From CAG-177 sp964587915 (GTDB taxonomy: Bacteria > Bacillota > Clostridia > Oscillospirales > Acutalibacteraceae): DNA of 54,944 nt. Location: positions 1 to 54,944 of the forward strand of contig CAZPMK010000009.1 of assembly GCA_964587915.1 (NCBI GenBank), written 5' to 3'. The notes under the pieces were generated by a model. It saw nothing but the letters and a program-made list of their open reading frames with translations, had not been told where the DNA came from and did not search any database. This document shows positions 41,585 through 49,795 of this stretch, piece after piece. A program made the translations under genes and the position numbers. The stretch's first letter is position 1. Every line of letters starts with the position of its first letter.

Positions 41585-43078
41585 TTAAGCTCGGGGAATA
41601 AAGAATACAAATTCCGTATATTCATCGGGAATACTGCTTACGGAAACCTGACCGCCGTGTAATTCCACAATGGTTTTTACAAGATAAAGACCCACGCCCG
41701 CACCCTTGACATCGTAGCTTCGGGACTTATCCACTTTATAGAACCTCTCGAATATTTTGTCTGTTTCTTCACTCGGTATTCCCTTGCCGCTGTTACGCAG
41801 CTTGATTATGGCTTTTTCGCCGTCGGATTTTGAAACCGCCTCTATCCAACCGCCCTCGGGAGTAAATTTTACGGCGTTGTCGATGAGATTGTAAACAACC
41901 TGGTTTATCATGTCTCTGTCGGCAAAAATCTCATTGGCACTGAGCGTGTCAAGTCCTTTTATTTCAATGTTTTTCTTTTCGATGAGCTGTTCAAAGCTGA
42001 GCAGAGTTTGGAAAATCATTTCGGAAATATCGAATTTTACGGGCTTCAAGTCAAGCTCTCCGGCTTCTATTTTGCTCATGTTGAGCATTCCCGTCACAAG
42101 GCGGGAGAGGCGTTTCACCTCGTCCGATACGATTCTCAAATACTGCTGTTCCTTTTCGGGCCCTATCGTGCCGTCAAGAATGCCGTCTATGAATCCGCCT
42201 ATGGTCGTCATCGGAGTTTTCAGCTCATGAGAAACATTGGCAACAAAGCTGCGGCGTGATATTTCGAGGGTTGCAAGTGCCTGTGCCATGGAGTTGAAAG
42301 CCTCGGCAAGCTCGTCAATTTCGCTTTTACCGAAAAGCCGTGACCGCTTCACGCTGATTCTTGTTGAGAAATTTCCGCTTGCGTATTGGCGTGTGGCGAT
42401 TGACATTTCACGCAAGGGCTTTGTGAGCCTGTAAGAAATGATATATGCAAAGATGAAAGCTATCGTGAACGCAAAAAGTGATGCGATAAAGAACATTTTG
42501 AATATTGCCGCAACATACGGTGAAAGACCGTCAACTATCGGCATGGTGGAGAAAACGGCACCGATTATCTCACCGTCTGCGGTGAGGGGAACCCCGACAA
42601 TAAAATGAATGCTGCCGAGCTGACCGCCCAAATCACCCGCCGAGCTGTATTTTTTGCCCGAAAGCACGGTTTTCAGGATATCCTGCGGTATGGTATATTT
42701 GCTGTGAACGATGCAATTGCCCGTGTAAAGTACCATATCGGACTGCAAAACGTCCTTGCAGTAGGCAACATGACCGTCAAGACCCGTGATAAAAACATCG
42801 GCATTAACGGCATTGGAAATCTGTAAGAGATTGTTGCATATGAGAATTACGGAGCCTCTTCCGCTCTGCCCGATATAGTCCGATTGCAGAACGTCACGGG
42901 CGTTTGAGGCAACATTCACGGTGTTATCGGAGAGAAGATCCCATTTTTCATCCATCCACAGCTTGGATACTAAAAGAAGCAGAGCTCCGCCGATAAAGAC
43001 GAAGCTTGCAAGAATTATTGAAATGGTTCCCACAAAATATTTGCGAAAAAATCCGGAATACCTTGTTCGGTTTGACAC
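41585..43078 (-). CDS. Sensor histidine kinase (HAMP, HisKA, HATPase)
   Basis: 497 aa, GTG start next to the response-regulator stop, with AAGGA before it. Two membrane spans (about 15-38 and 193-215) enclose a 155-residue extracytoplasmic sensor that looks like a CHASE/Cache-type fold. HAMP (about 216-268), HisKA with phosphorylated H284 in NVSHELKTP, then HATPase with N, G1 (AGVGLYLV) and G2 boxes. Architecture equals WalK/PhoR/ResE without a PAS domain. It phosphorylates the adjacent regulator; the signal is unknown. Confidence 0.93.
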   Translation of the reverse strand: MSNRTRYSGFFRKYFVGTISIILASFVFIGGALLLLVSKLWMDEKWDLLSDNTVNVASNARDVLQSDYIGQSGRGSVILICNNLLQISNAVNADVFITGLDGHVAYCKDVLQSDMVLYTGNCIVHSKYTIPQDILKTVLSGKKYSSAGDLGGQLGSIHFIVGVPLTADGEIIGAVFSTMPIVDGLSPYVAAIFKMFFIASLFAFTIAFIFAYIISYRLTKPLREMSIATRQYASGNFSTRISVKRSRLFGKSEIDELAEAFNSMAQALATLEISRRSFVANVSHELKTPMTTIGGFIDGILDGTIGPEKEQQYLRIVSDEVKRLSRLVTGMLNMSKIEAGELDLKPVKFDISEMIFQTLLSFEQLIEKKNIEIKGLDTLSANEIFADRDMINQVVYNLIDNAVKFTPEGGWIEAVSKSDGEKAIIKLRNSGKGIPSEETDKIFERFYKVDKSRSYDVKGAGVGLYLVKTIVELHGGQVSVSSIPDEYTEFVFFIPRA

Positions 43079-43083
43079 GCAAA

Positions 43084-43773
43084 TCAGTCCTTGGTTGCAA
43101 ATTTATATCCGACGCTCCAAACGGTTTTAAGCTCCCATTTGTCGGAAACGCCCTCGAGCTTGCCTCTTAAACGCTTAACATGAACGTCTACCGTTCTCGA
43201 ATCGCCGTAATAATCGAAGCCCCAGACCTCATCAAGAAGCTGATCACGGGTGAAAACTCTGTTGGGATTGCTGGCAAGATGATAAATCAGCTCAAGCTCT
43301 TTGGGGGGCGTGTCCACTCTCTGACCGTCAACGATCAGCTCATAGTTTGTGAGATTTATAACGAGCTTGTCGAAGCGAACCTCCTTGACGGCGGTATCTG
43401 TGGTCGTTCCGCTGCGGCGAAGAACCGCCTTGATTCTTGCCATGACCTCTTTTGCATCAAAGGGCTTGACCACATAATCGTCCGCACCCAGCTCGAAGCC
43501 GAGAACCTTATCAAAGGTTTCGCCCTTGGCGGTGAGCATGATGATGGGAGCGTCGGAGAATTTTCTGACCTCGCGGCATACCTGCCAGCCGTCCAAAACG
43601 GGAAGCATGATGTCAAGAAGCATCAAATTCGGTGAAATCTCCTGAAAGAGCTTGACGGCATCACCGCCGTTGTGAGCTATTGTAACCTCATAGCCCTCCT
43701 TTTCAAGATAAAGACGAAGCAATTCGCAAATGTTATTGTCATCATCGACAACAAGTATTTTTTCCGCTGCCAT
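43084..43773 (-). CDS. OmpR/PhoB-family response regulator
   Basis: 229 aa, ATG behind AGGAGG. Receiver domain with acidic pocket VVDDD and phospho-acceptor D54 (LMLLDIMLPV), switch Thr (MLTAKGE) and Lys (VVKPFDAKEV). The C-terminal winged helix ends in SRTVDVHVKRLRGKLE and WSVGYKF. It is closest in look to WalR/PhoP-type regulators. Followed by the kinase after 5 bp. A 9-bp inverted repeat upstream (43920-43958) may be its own target. Confidence 0.95.
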   Translation of the reverse strand: MAAEKILVVDDDNNICELLRLYLEKEGYEVTIAHNGGDAVKLFQEISPNLMLLDIMLPVLDGWQVCREVRKFSDAPIIMLTAKGETFDKVLGFELGADDYVVKPFDAKEVMARIKAVLRRSGTTTDTAVKEVRFDKLVINLTNYELIVDGQRVDTPPKELELIYHLASNPNRVFTRDQLLDEVWGFDYYGDSRTVDVHVKRLRGKLEGVSDKWELKTVWSVGYKFATKD

Positions 43774-43872
43774 AGTGATCCTCCTGTTTTATACTTTCGG
43801 AATGAACCGATAATCAGCCGCAAGGCGTCAGATGTATTGCACGGACAACAGCCGACAATACCGTACAATTAA

Positions 43873-43958
43873 ATTATACACTATTTTTTAACAATTCTGT
43901 GAATGAGGAAAAAATTATTTGTTACAAAGTCATGCGGATTATTAACGGATTTGTAACA
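43873..43958 (-). promoter_or_regulatory. Promoter region of the two-component operon with distant inverted repeats
   Basis: On the minus strand a good -10 TATAAT (43878-43873) lacks a good -35. Upstream lie TGTTACAAA (43920-43928) and TTTGTAACA (43950-43958), exact inverted copies 30 bp apart, that is about three helical turns. The TGTWAM-like wording recalls boxes of the WalR/PhoP type. A weak -35 with upstream repeats suggests activator control, possibly autoregulation. Confidence 0.55.
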
Positions 43959-44098
43959 TAATTATAGCGTATTTCGGATAAATATTCAATACATTATTAT
44001 AATACGGTGCGGAAAAATTTAAGCGAAACAAGGACGAAAGGCAACGACACGCAAAGTACGAAACGCGATATCTTCTGACAATACGCAGTGTATCAAAA
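43959..44098. other. Intergenic stretch, no gene seen
   Basis: Between the two-component operon and the galM terminator. It has a plus-strand TATAAT around 44000 and ends in a hairpin, so a short untranslated RNA of about 120-130 nt is conceivable; there is no ORF. Confidence 0.3.
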
Positions 44099-44134
44099 AG
44101 ACCTCAGGCTTCGGTGGAGCCTGAAGTCTCTTTA
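44099..44134. terminator. Terminator of galM
   Basis: AGAC.TCAGGCT pairs with AGCCTGA.GTCT with one mismatch; on the minus strand it is followed by TTTTTGAT, on the plus strand by CTTTATATT. Confidence 0.75.
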
Positions 44135-44163
44135 TATTATGTGCTTTTGCGTGTCTGCGATGA

Positions 44164-45198
44164 TTATTTCTTTACTGAAAATCTGAAAACGGTTGTGCTC
44201 TTGAACGGCTCACCCGCTTCATAGGTACACTGCGGAAATTCGGGAATATTCGGAGTGTTGGGGTAGAACTGCGTTTCAAGGCAGAAGCCGGCGTGCTTGA
44301 TGAGAGGCTTGCCCTGCTTGCCGGGATTAGTGCCGTCAAGGAAATTACCGGTGTAAAGCTGAACGCCGCAAAGGTCGGTGAATACCTCCAAAAATCTGCC
44401 GCTTGTCGGTTCGTACGCCGTGATTGCGGGGCCGTCACCGTCATTGAGGCAGAAATTGTGGTCGTAGCCTCTGCACATGACAAGCTGGGGATCGTCGTTT
44501 CCGATATCTCTGCCGATGGGCTTCGCCTGTCTGAAATCGAAAGCCGTTGACTCAACGGGTCTTATTTCGCCCGTGGGAATGCTTCTTTCATCCGTGGGAG
44601 TGTAGGCATCGGCGTTTATCATCAGCTCATGACCGAGAACGTCACCGCCGCCCGCAAGATTGAAGTAGGCGTGGTTTGTGAGATTGAGGATGGTCTTTTT
44701 GTCGCTGACGGCATAATAATCGAGCTTGAGGGAATTATCCTCAAAGAGGGTAAAGGTCAGTTTGAAATCAACATTTCCGGGGAAGCCCATTGCACCGTCG
44801 GGGCTGTGATATGTCATCTCGAGGCTGTTGTCATCAACGATAAGAGCGTTCCAAACTGCGGTTGAAAGCTCGGAGCCGCCGTGCAGACAGGTAATTCCGT
44901 TTTCGTTTTTGACCGCTTGATATTTAACGCCGTCGATTGAAAATTCACCGTTTTCGAGGCGGTTTGCGTATCTGCCGACGGTCATGCCCTCATAGTCGGA
45001 ATATTTTTCGTGCCCCTCAATGCTGTCAAAGCCGACAAGAACATCGGCAAGCTCGCCGTTGCGGTCGGGTGCAAAAAATTCGTTAATCGTTGCACCGTAG
45101 GTGAGAATGGTGGCGGAAATCCCGCTTGAATTTGTTATTTTGAACGAATCAACCTGCTTGCCGTCGGCGGTGGTGCCGAAAAAGTTTTTTACAATCAT
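44164..45198 (-). CDS. galM: Aldose 1-epimerase (mutarotase) GalM
   Basis: 344 aa, normal length. NRLENGEFSIDG (substrate Arg), LTNHAYFNLAG with the catalytic His, YDHNFCLND and FCLETQFYPNTPNIPEF with the catalytic Glu. It interconverts alpha and beta anomers of galactose and glucose, useful after LacZ action. The minus-strand promoter at 45261-45289 gives a leader of about 55 nt with a small GATGC hairpin. Confidence 0.95.
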   Translation of the reverse strand: MIVKNFFGTTADGKQVDSFKITNSSGISATILTYGATINEFFAPDRNGELADVLVGFDSIEGHEKYSDYEGMTVGRYANRLENGEFSIDGVKYQAVKNENGITCLHGGSELSTAVWNALIVDDNSLEMTYHSPDGAMGFPGNVDFKLTFTLFEDNSLKLDYYAVSDKKTILNLTNHAYFNLAGGGDVLGHELMINADAYTPTDERSIPTGEIRPVESTAFDFRQAKPIGRDIGNDDPQLVMCRGYDHNFCLNDGDGPAITAYEPTSGRFLEVFTDLCGVQLYTGNFLDGTNPGKQGKPLIKHAGFCLETQFYPNTPNIPEFPQCTYEAGEPFKSTTVFRFSVKK

Positions 45199-45260
45199 TT
45201 TAATTCTCTTTTCTTAAAATATTATATACATTTATATATGCGATGCGGAGCATCAGGTAC

Positions 45261-45289
45261 ATTCTAACATCATAAAATTTTTTTGTCAA
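45261..45289 (-). promoter_or_regulatory. Promoter of galM
   Basis: Minus strand TTGACA (45289-45284), 17 bp, TAGAAT (45266-45261). Confidence 0.8.
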
Positions 45290-45381
45290 TAAGTAAGACG
45301 GGAAAAGCGTGGCATACTATCAACGGGCAAAAAGCTCATATCAATTTATTTCCGTCGAGGACGGAAGAAAGGAAACGAAAA

Positions 45382-45492
45382 ATGGAAAACAATAATCAGA
45401 AAAATCAGCAGGAACAGCAGAATCAGCAGCAGAATCAGCAGAACAAAAAGCAAAATCAGCAGCAGAATAAGAAGGACAGAGAGAACTTCTGA
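45382..45492 (+). CDS. Asn/Gln/Lys-rich microprotein (36 aa)
   Basis: 36 aa made almost only of Asn, Gln, Lys and Glu (MENNNQKNQQEQQNQQQNQQ and on, ending KKDRENF). The ATG has AAAGGA before it and a hairpin terminator follows eight bases after the stop. A longer frame from 45283 exists but lacks a start signal. Hydrophilic, disordered, no hydrophobic residue except Met1 and Phe36. Unknown function; reported small clostridial proteins of similar wording exist in my memory, without any known role. Confidence 0.6.
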   Translation: MENNNQKNQQEQQNQQQNQQNKKQNQQQNKKDRENF

Positions 45493-45499
45493 GTGCCGC

Positions 45500-45521
45500 G
45501 AAGCACGTTTCGGCGTGCTTC
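45500..45521 (+). terminator. Hairpin after the Asn/Gln-rich microprotein
   Basis: GAAGCACG (45500-45507) pairs with CGTGCTTC (45514-45521); the T run after it is short (TGTTACAT), so termination may be partial. Confidence 0.6.
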
Positions 45522-45558
45522 TGTTACATATATTACAATTTTGTTACTGTTTTTTTAC

Positions 45559-45587
45559 TTGATTTTAGTGAATTTAAGTACTATAAT
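45559..45587 (+). promoter_or_regulatory. Promoter of the V/A-ATPase operon
   Basis: TTGATT (45559-45564), 17 bp, TATAAT (45582-45587), 26 bp before the first ATG, with ribosome site AAAGAGGG between. Confidence 0.8.
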
Positions 45588-45613
45588 ATGCTTTTAAGAA
45601 AGAGGGTGTTTTC

Positions 45614-45964
45614 ATGGACGAAAAGAAGCTCACGGTTGGCGAAGAAACGGACGATCTCGGCAGGGTCATAAAAAATCTCATTGATTACGATGCGAAGCAG
45701 AGAGCGGTGGTTTCCGAGTCACTTAAAAAGCGTGAAGAAGAGAAGAAAAGTCTTGCCGCTTTGAAGGACGAGATAAATGCCGAGTACATAAGGAAAGCGG
45801 ATGAAAGGCTCGCACGGCTTGAAAAAGCGGAGAATGAGAACGCCGAAAAACGCATAAGAGCGGCAAAGGCGGCGGCGGATAAAAACATTGCGGAGTTTGA
45901 CCGAACGGCGGAAAGCAAGACGGCGGAATGGGTCGAACAGCTTTATATCCGCACCTTGGAGTAA
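45614..45964 (+). CDS. V/A-type ATPase subunit G/H (peripheral stalk)
   Basis: 116 aa, highly charged continuous coiled coil (KKREEEKKSLAALKDEINAE and AENENAEKRIRAAKAAADKN) with no membrane segment. In V/A-ATPase operons such a first gene codes for the stalk partner of subunit E (NtpF/AtpH). Identification rests on position and coiled-coil nature, because these subunits diverge quickly. First gene of the nine-gene operon. Confidence 0.75.
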   Translation: MDEKKLTVGEETDDLGRVIKNLIDYDAKQRAVVSESLKKREEEKKSLAALKDEINAEYIRKADERLARLEKAENENAEKRIRAAKAAADKNIAEFDRTAESKTAEWVEQLYIRTLE

Positions 45965-46010
45965 ATCGAGGGAGGCGGCTGAAATAAAAAACAAATCGGC
46001 AAATGCGGTT

Positions 46011-47042
46011 ATGACGAGAGTAAGAGCGAAGTGTTCAAGCCGTTTGACCGCAAAGGATTATGAAACGCTGTCGGGCTTTTCCACTCTCGGAGAGGCGGCG
46101 GCGTATCTTGCCGCAAACAAGAACTATGAGGCATATTTTTCGGATGCATCGGGCAAGCGTGAGCTGACAAAGGATGAATTTGAACGCCGTGTTCAAAACG
46201 CTTTCTTCTCAACGGCAAAAAAGCTGTGCGGTTCACAAAGCGAGGCGGGCAGTCACATATACCGCTACCTTGCTCTGGGCATGGAGAACGATATCCTGCT
46301 CGAATACATAATAAATCTTTCACTCGGAACGCCCGAAAGGATGCTTTTGTCTGCGGTACCCGAACTGAATACGGGCACAAAGCTGAGCTTTTCACAGCTT
46401 TTCAAGATAACCGATGTCGGGGAGCTTGGCAGATATCTGTCAAAAACGAAATATGCAAAGCTCGTCACGGCTCTGCCGAAAGCAAAGGGAGAAAAATTCG
46501 ATATTTCCCTTATAGAAACGATGCTCAGCAAGATAAAATATTCAACGGCGTTCGAGGAAATCGAGCGGTGCTACGGCTCGGAGACGGCGGCGGTTTTGGA
46601 GGAAAGCATAAAAATCCGAATTGAGCTTGCGGATTTCCTGACCGTATACAGGGCAAAAAAGTATTACGGCATGAGCGAGGCAAGCATAAGAACAGCTCTT
46701 ACGGGCTACCGCATAATGATAAATTCGGCGGTGTGGGACAGGATTCTTTCCGCAGAAACGCAGGAGCAGGCGTTGGAGGAGCTTCGCAATTCCGGCTATT
46801 CACGCATAATCGAGAGGTTCGGCACCGAAAATCTTGAATTGCTCAAGGAACAGGCAGCGGCGGTAACGGATGTAAAAATGTTGCATTTTTCCGCCGACCC
46901 GATAACGGTGCTTGCCGCTTTTCTGCGACTGTTCCGTGACGAATGCGACAATCTTATTAAAACGGCTCAGGGCATAATTTACGGTATGCCTCGGGAGGAG
47001 ATAATGAAAAATCTCATACTTTTAGGAGAGGAGTGCGGATAA
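46011..47042 (+). CDS. ntpC: V/A-type ATPase subunit C
   Basis: 343 aa from ATG 46011. The family N-terminus normally has a few residues before the ANAVxTRVRA-like stretch (here SANAVMTRVRAKCS). A strong GGGAGG at 45970-45975 sits eight bases before an in-frame ATA at 45984, so the true start may be AUA (352 aa). Helical throughout, with LALGMENDILLEYIINL and the C-terminal PITVLAAFLRLFRDECDNL typical for the cone-shaped subunit that links the rotor ring to subunit D. Ends overlapping the next start as TAATG. Confidence 0.88.
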   Translation: MTRVRAKCSSRLTAKDYETLSGFSTLGEAAAYLAANKNYEAYFSDASGKRELTKDEFERRVQNAFFSTAKKLCGSQSEAGSHIYRYLALGMENDILLEYIINLSLGTPERMLLSAVPELNTGTKLSFSQLFKITDVGELGRYLSKTKYAKLVTALPKAKGEKFDISLIETMLSKIKYSTAFEEIERCYGSETAAVLEESIKIRIELADFLTVYRAKKYYGMSEASIRTALTGYRIMINSAVWDRILSAETQEQALEELRNSGYSRIIERFGTENLELLKEQAAAVTDVKMLHFSADPITVLAAFLRLFRDECDNLIKTAQGIIYGMPREEIMKNLILLGEECG

Positions 47043-48964
47043 TGGCTGTTGAAAGAATCAGACTTTTGAGTATTTTGGGACCGTATGACAGCCTTGACAA
47101 GGTTATACGCGTGTGCATTGACAGCGGTTGTTTTCAGCCGGAGAGTGCATCGGGCTTCATGGGTGATTCCGAGGGCTTTTCGTATTTGAACGAGGAAAAC
47201 CCGTATTCCTTTTCACTCATGAAAATCCGTGAAATATTTTCACATTTCGGAAAAACGCCCGAATACATACGAGACTGTGAATCCGTTGACCTTGACGAGG
47301 CAAAAAGAAAAACGGATGAGCTTTACGAAACAATAAAAACCATAAACGACCATGACGAACGGGTAGAGGTAAAAATCGAGGAGATACGGCGTTCGGTTGA
47401 AATGCTTTCGCATTTTGAGCATTTGGATATCGACCTTGATGATGCGTTCAACTGCGACTATATCCGTGTACGCTTCGGACGGCTCCCGTTTGACGGCTTT
47501 GAAAAGCTCAAGAAATACAACAAGGATATCGGCTCGATTTTCTATCCCGATTCGAGCGACGATGTAGGCTATTGGGGAATGTACGTAACGCCTGTTGCAA
47601 CTGCGGACGAGGCGGACAGAGTGTATGCCTCGCTGTTCTTTGAAAGACTGCGGCTGCCCACCTTCAGCGGAACTCCCGCCGAAACACTTAAAGCCCTGCG
47701 TGCGGAGCTTGAAAGTCTTGAGGAGAGCAAAAAGGAAATCGACGACAGCGACGATATCTATTTTGAGAAAAACATAAGAAAATTCGAGAAATACTATTCA
47801 AAAATCAAAACGCTGAATGATTTGTTCGAGATAAGAAAATACGCCGCAAAATATCACAGCAGCTTTTTCTTTGCGGGCTGGGTTCCGAGGAGCGGCAGCA
47901 AGGAGCTTATCGACGAGCTTTCAAAAATCGAGGGTGTTGAGGTCGAGGCGGCTCATCCCAAGGATGTCAAAAAGCTGACACCGCCCACCAAGATGAAAAA
48001 TTCTCCCTTGACTCGGGCGTTCCGCTTTTTCACGGAGATTTACGGCGTGCCGTCATACAACGAAATCGACCCGACGCCGCTTGTGGCAATCGTGTACACC
48101 CTGCTGTACGGAATAATGTTTGCGGATCTCGGTCAGGGCTTCGTGCTTGCAATTGTCGGCTGGCTGATGTATAAGCTCAAGGGCATGGCTCTGGGCAAGG
48201 TGCTCATTCCGTGCGGCATCAGCGGAATGCTTTTCGGCACGGTTTTCGGAAGTGTTTTCGGAAACGAGGAGCTTCTCAATCCGCTGTATTATTCTCTCGG
48301 ATTTAAGGAAAAACCGATTGAAATAATGTCCTCTGCGTTGATGTTCATCATTGCCGCAATAGTTATCGGAGTTGCGGTTATCATTGTTTCCATGCTTTTC
48401 AATGTATTTTCGAGCATAAAGAAGCGAGATATCGGCAATGCATTGTTCGGTCACAACGGACTTAGCGGAATCGTGCTGTATTCCTCCCTGATACTGCTGC
48501 TTGTAAATATGTTCATGGAGCTTGGCATCAAAACAAAGACGCTTGCGATTTTCGGAATACTTCTTCCCGTCCTGTTGATATTCTTCAAGGCTCCGCTCGG
48601 GAATATCATTTGCGGAAAAAAGCCGGAAAAGGAAAGCGTTTCGGATTTCATCATTGAGAATTTCTTTGAGCTGTTCGAGGTTATTCTCAGCTATATGTCG
48701 AATACTCTCAGCTTCCTGCGTGTGGGAGCGTTCGTGCTCATTCACGCCTGCATGATGATGACCTTCTCGGCACTTTCGGAAATTGTCGGCGGCGGAGTCG
48801 GCTCCGTAATCATCATGGCGTTCGGAAACGTTTTCGTTATCGCTCTGGAGGGACTGCTGGTGGGCATTCAGGTTCTTCGACTTAATTTTTATGAAATATT
48901 CAGCCGCTTTTATGACGGAGACGGTGTGCCCTTTACGCCTGTTACCGTCGGCGGCGAAAAATAA
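47042..48964 (+). CDS. ntpI: V/A-type ATPase subunit I (membrane stator a subunit)
   Basis: 640 aa. The N-terminal half (1-330) is soluble and helical with coiled coils that bind the peripheral stalks. The C-terminal half has seven or eight membrane helices, with the essential Arg in SNTLSFLRVGAFVLIHA next to the ion path, and ALEGLLVGIQVLRLNFYEIF SRF-type wording at the end. It forms the half-channels for ion movement. Its ATG shares one base with the stop of subunit C. Confidence 0.95.
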   Translation: MAVERIRLLSILGPYDSLDKVIRVCIDSGCFQPESASGFMGDSEGFSYLNEENPYSFSLMKIREIFSHFGKTPEYIRDCESVDLDEAKRKTDELYETIKTINDHDERVEVKIEEIRRSVEMLSHFEHLDIDLDDAFNCDYIRVRFGRLPFDGFEKLKKYNKDIGSIFYPDSSDDVGYWGMYVTPVATADEADRVYASLFFERLRLPTFSGTPAETLKALRAELESLEESKKEIDDSDDIYFEKNIRKFEKYYSKIKTLNDLFEIRKYAAKYHSSFFFAGWVPRSGSKELIDELSKIEGVEVEAAHPKDVKKLTPPTKMKNSPLTRAFRFFTEIYGVPSYNEIDPTPLVAIVYTLLYGIMFADLGQGFVLAIVGWLMYKLKGMALGKVLIPCGISGMLFGTVFGSVFGNEELLNPLYYSLGFKEKPIEIMSSALMFIIAAIVIGVAVIIVSMLFNVFSSIKKRDIGNALFGHNGLSGIVLYSSLILLLVNMFMELGIKTKTLAIFGILLPVLLIFFKAPLGNIICGKKPEKESVSDFIIENFFELFEVILSYMSNTLSFLRVGAFVLIHACMMMTFSALSEIVGGGVGSVIIMAFGNVFVIALEGLLVGIQVLRLNFYEIFSRFYDGDGVPFTPVTVGGEK

Positions 48965-48983
48965 TACATAAGGAGTTATCAAT

Positions 48984-49469
48984 ATGTCAAACTTAACAAT
49001 TGCTCTTTGCGTTATTCTCCCGATTCTTTCATTGGTGCTTGCCGTTGCCGCTTCAATTCGTTGCATGAACAGAACGCACAGCGGAAAAAAAGCGTTCGGA
49101 AAGCATATATTCGTGCTTGCACTTACCCTCATAATAGGCTTCACCTGCACGGCGGCGGCATATGCGGATAACGATACGGCGGCTGCTCCCGAGGTCGGAG
49201 CGGTTCAGGAGGTTGAAGAAGCAGCCGAGGAGGAGACCGACGGCGGAATCGCTCAGGGTCTCAGCTTTATCGGTGCAGCTCTTGCGATAGGTCTTGCGGC
49301 TATCGGTGCGGGCATTGCTCTTGCTTCCGGTGCTCCCGCGGCAATCGGTGCGGTTGCGGAGGACCCCAAGTCGTTCGGTAAGGCGATGATATTCGTTGCA
49401 TTGGGCGAGGCGGTTGCGATTTACGGCTTCATAATCGCATTCCTCATGATTCTTCCCACGCTTCAATAA
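48984..49469 (+). CDS. ntpK: V/A-type ATPase subunit K (rotor ring) with N-terminal extension
   Basis: 161 aa, ATG behind AAGGAG. The C-terminal 75 residues are a normal c-type helical hairpin: LAAIGAGIALASGAPAAIGA, then DPKSFGKAMIFVALGEAVAIYG with the ion-binding Glu. The first 70 residues contain two hydrophobic helices (about 3-25 and 43-62), the second ending TAAAYA-D like a signal cleavage site, and then an acidic linker (EVEEAAEEETDGG). So there is one ion site per four helices, or the extension is removed and each unit has two helices. The Gln and Thr/Ser expected for Na+ sites are not evident. Confidence 0.92.
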   Translation: MSNLTIALCVILPILSLVLAVAASIRCMNRTHSGKKAFGKHIFVLALTLIIGFTCTAAAYADNDTAAAPEVGAVQEVEEAAEEETDGGIAQGLSFIGAALAIGLAAIGAGIALASGAPAAIGAVAEDPKSFGKAMIFVALGEAVAIYGFIIAFLMILPTLQ

Positions 49470-49472
49470 GAT

Positions 49473-49778
49473 ATGAAATTCAAAATGATTAGCGACAGCC
49501 GAGATGCGTTGACGGGTATGCGGCTTGCGGGAGTGGAGGGCGTTTTTGCCGAGACTCGTGAGCAGGTATGTGCCGAAATAGAAAAATGCATCGAGGACGA
49601 GAGCATCGGAATAATCCTCATTACCGAGGGACTTGCCGCCCTTTGCAAGGACACTCTTGACGAGCTGCGACTCAACATGAGCAGACCTCTTGCGGTTACG
49701 GTTCCCGGTTCAAAGGATGACAAGTGCACGGATGATATCATGCGGTGCGTTCATGAGGCGATAGGCATAAAAATCTGA
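49473..49778 (+). CDS. ntpG: V/A-type ATPase subunit F
   Basis: 101 aa, Rossmann-like alpha/beta protein: MKFKMISDSRDALTGMRLAG at the start, IGIILITEGLAA in the middle, PLAVTVPGSK near the end. Subunit F binds D in the central stalk and regulates rotation. It starts 3 bp after the K stop. Confidence 0.93.
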   Translation: MKFKMISDSRDALTGMRLAGVEGVFAETREQVCAEIEKCIEDESIGIILITEGLAALCKDTLDELRLNMSRPLAVTVPGSKDDKCTDDIMRCVHEAIGIKI

Positions 49779-49795
49779 ACCGAGGCGGTGAGATA

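Noticed and set aside
45888..45983. ATG at 45888 as start of ATPase subunit C
   Set aside because: Would overlap subunit G by 77 nt and add 41 basic residues unlike the family.
48053..49150. Long minus-strand frame of 365 codons
   Set aside because: Antisense to ATPase subunits I and K; no recognisable domain, His/Arg/Asn-rich shadow composition.
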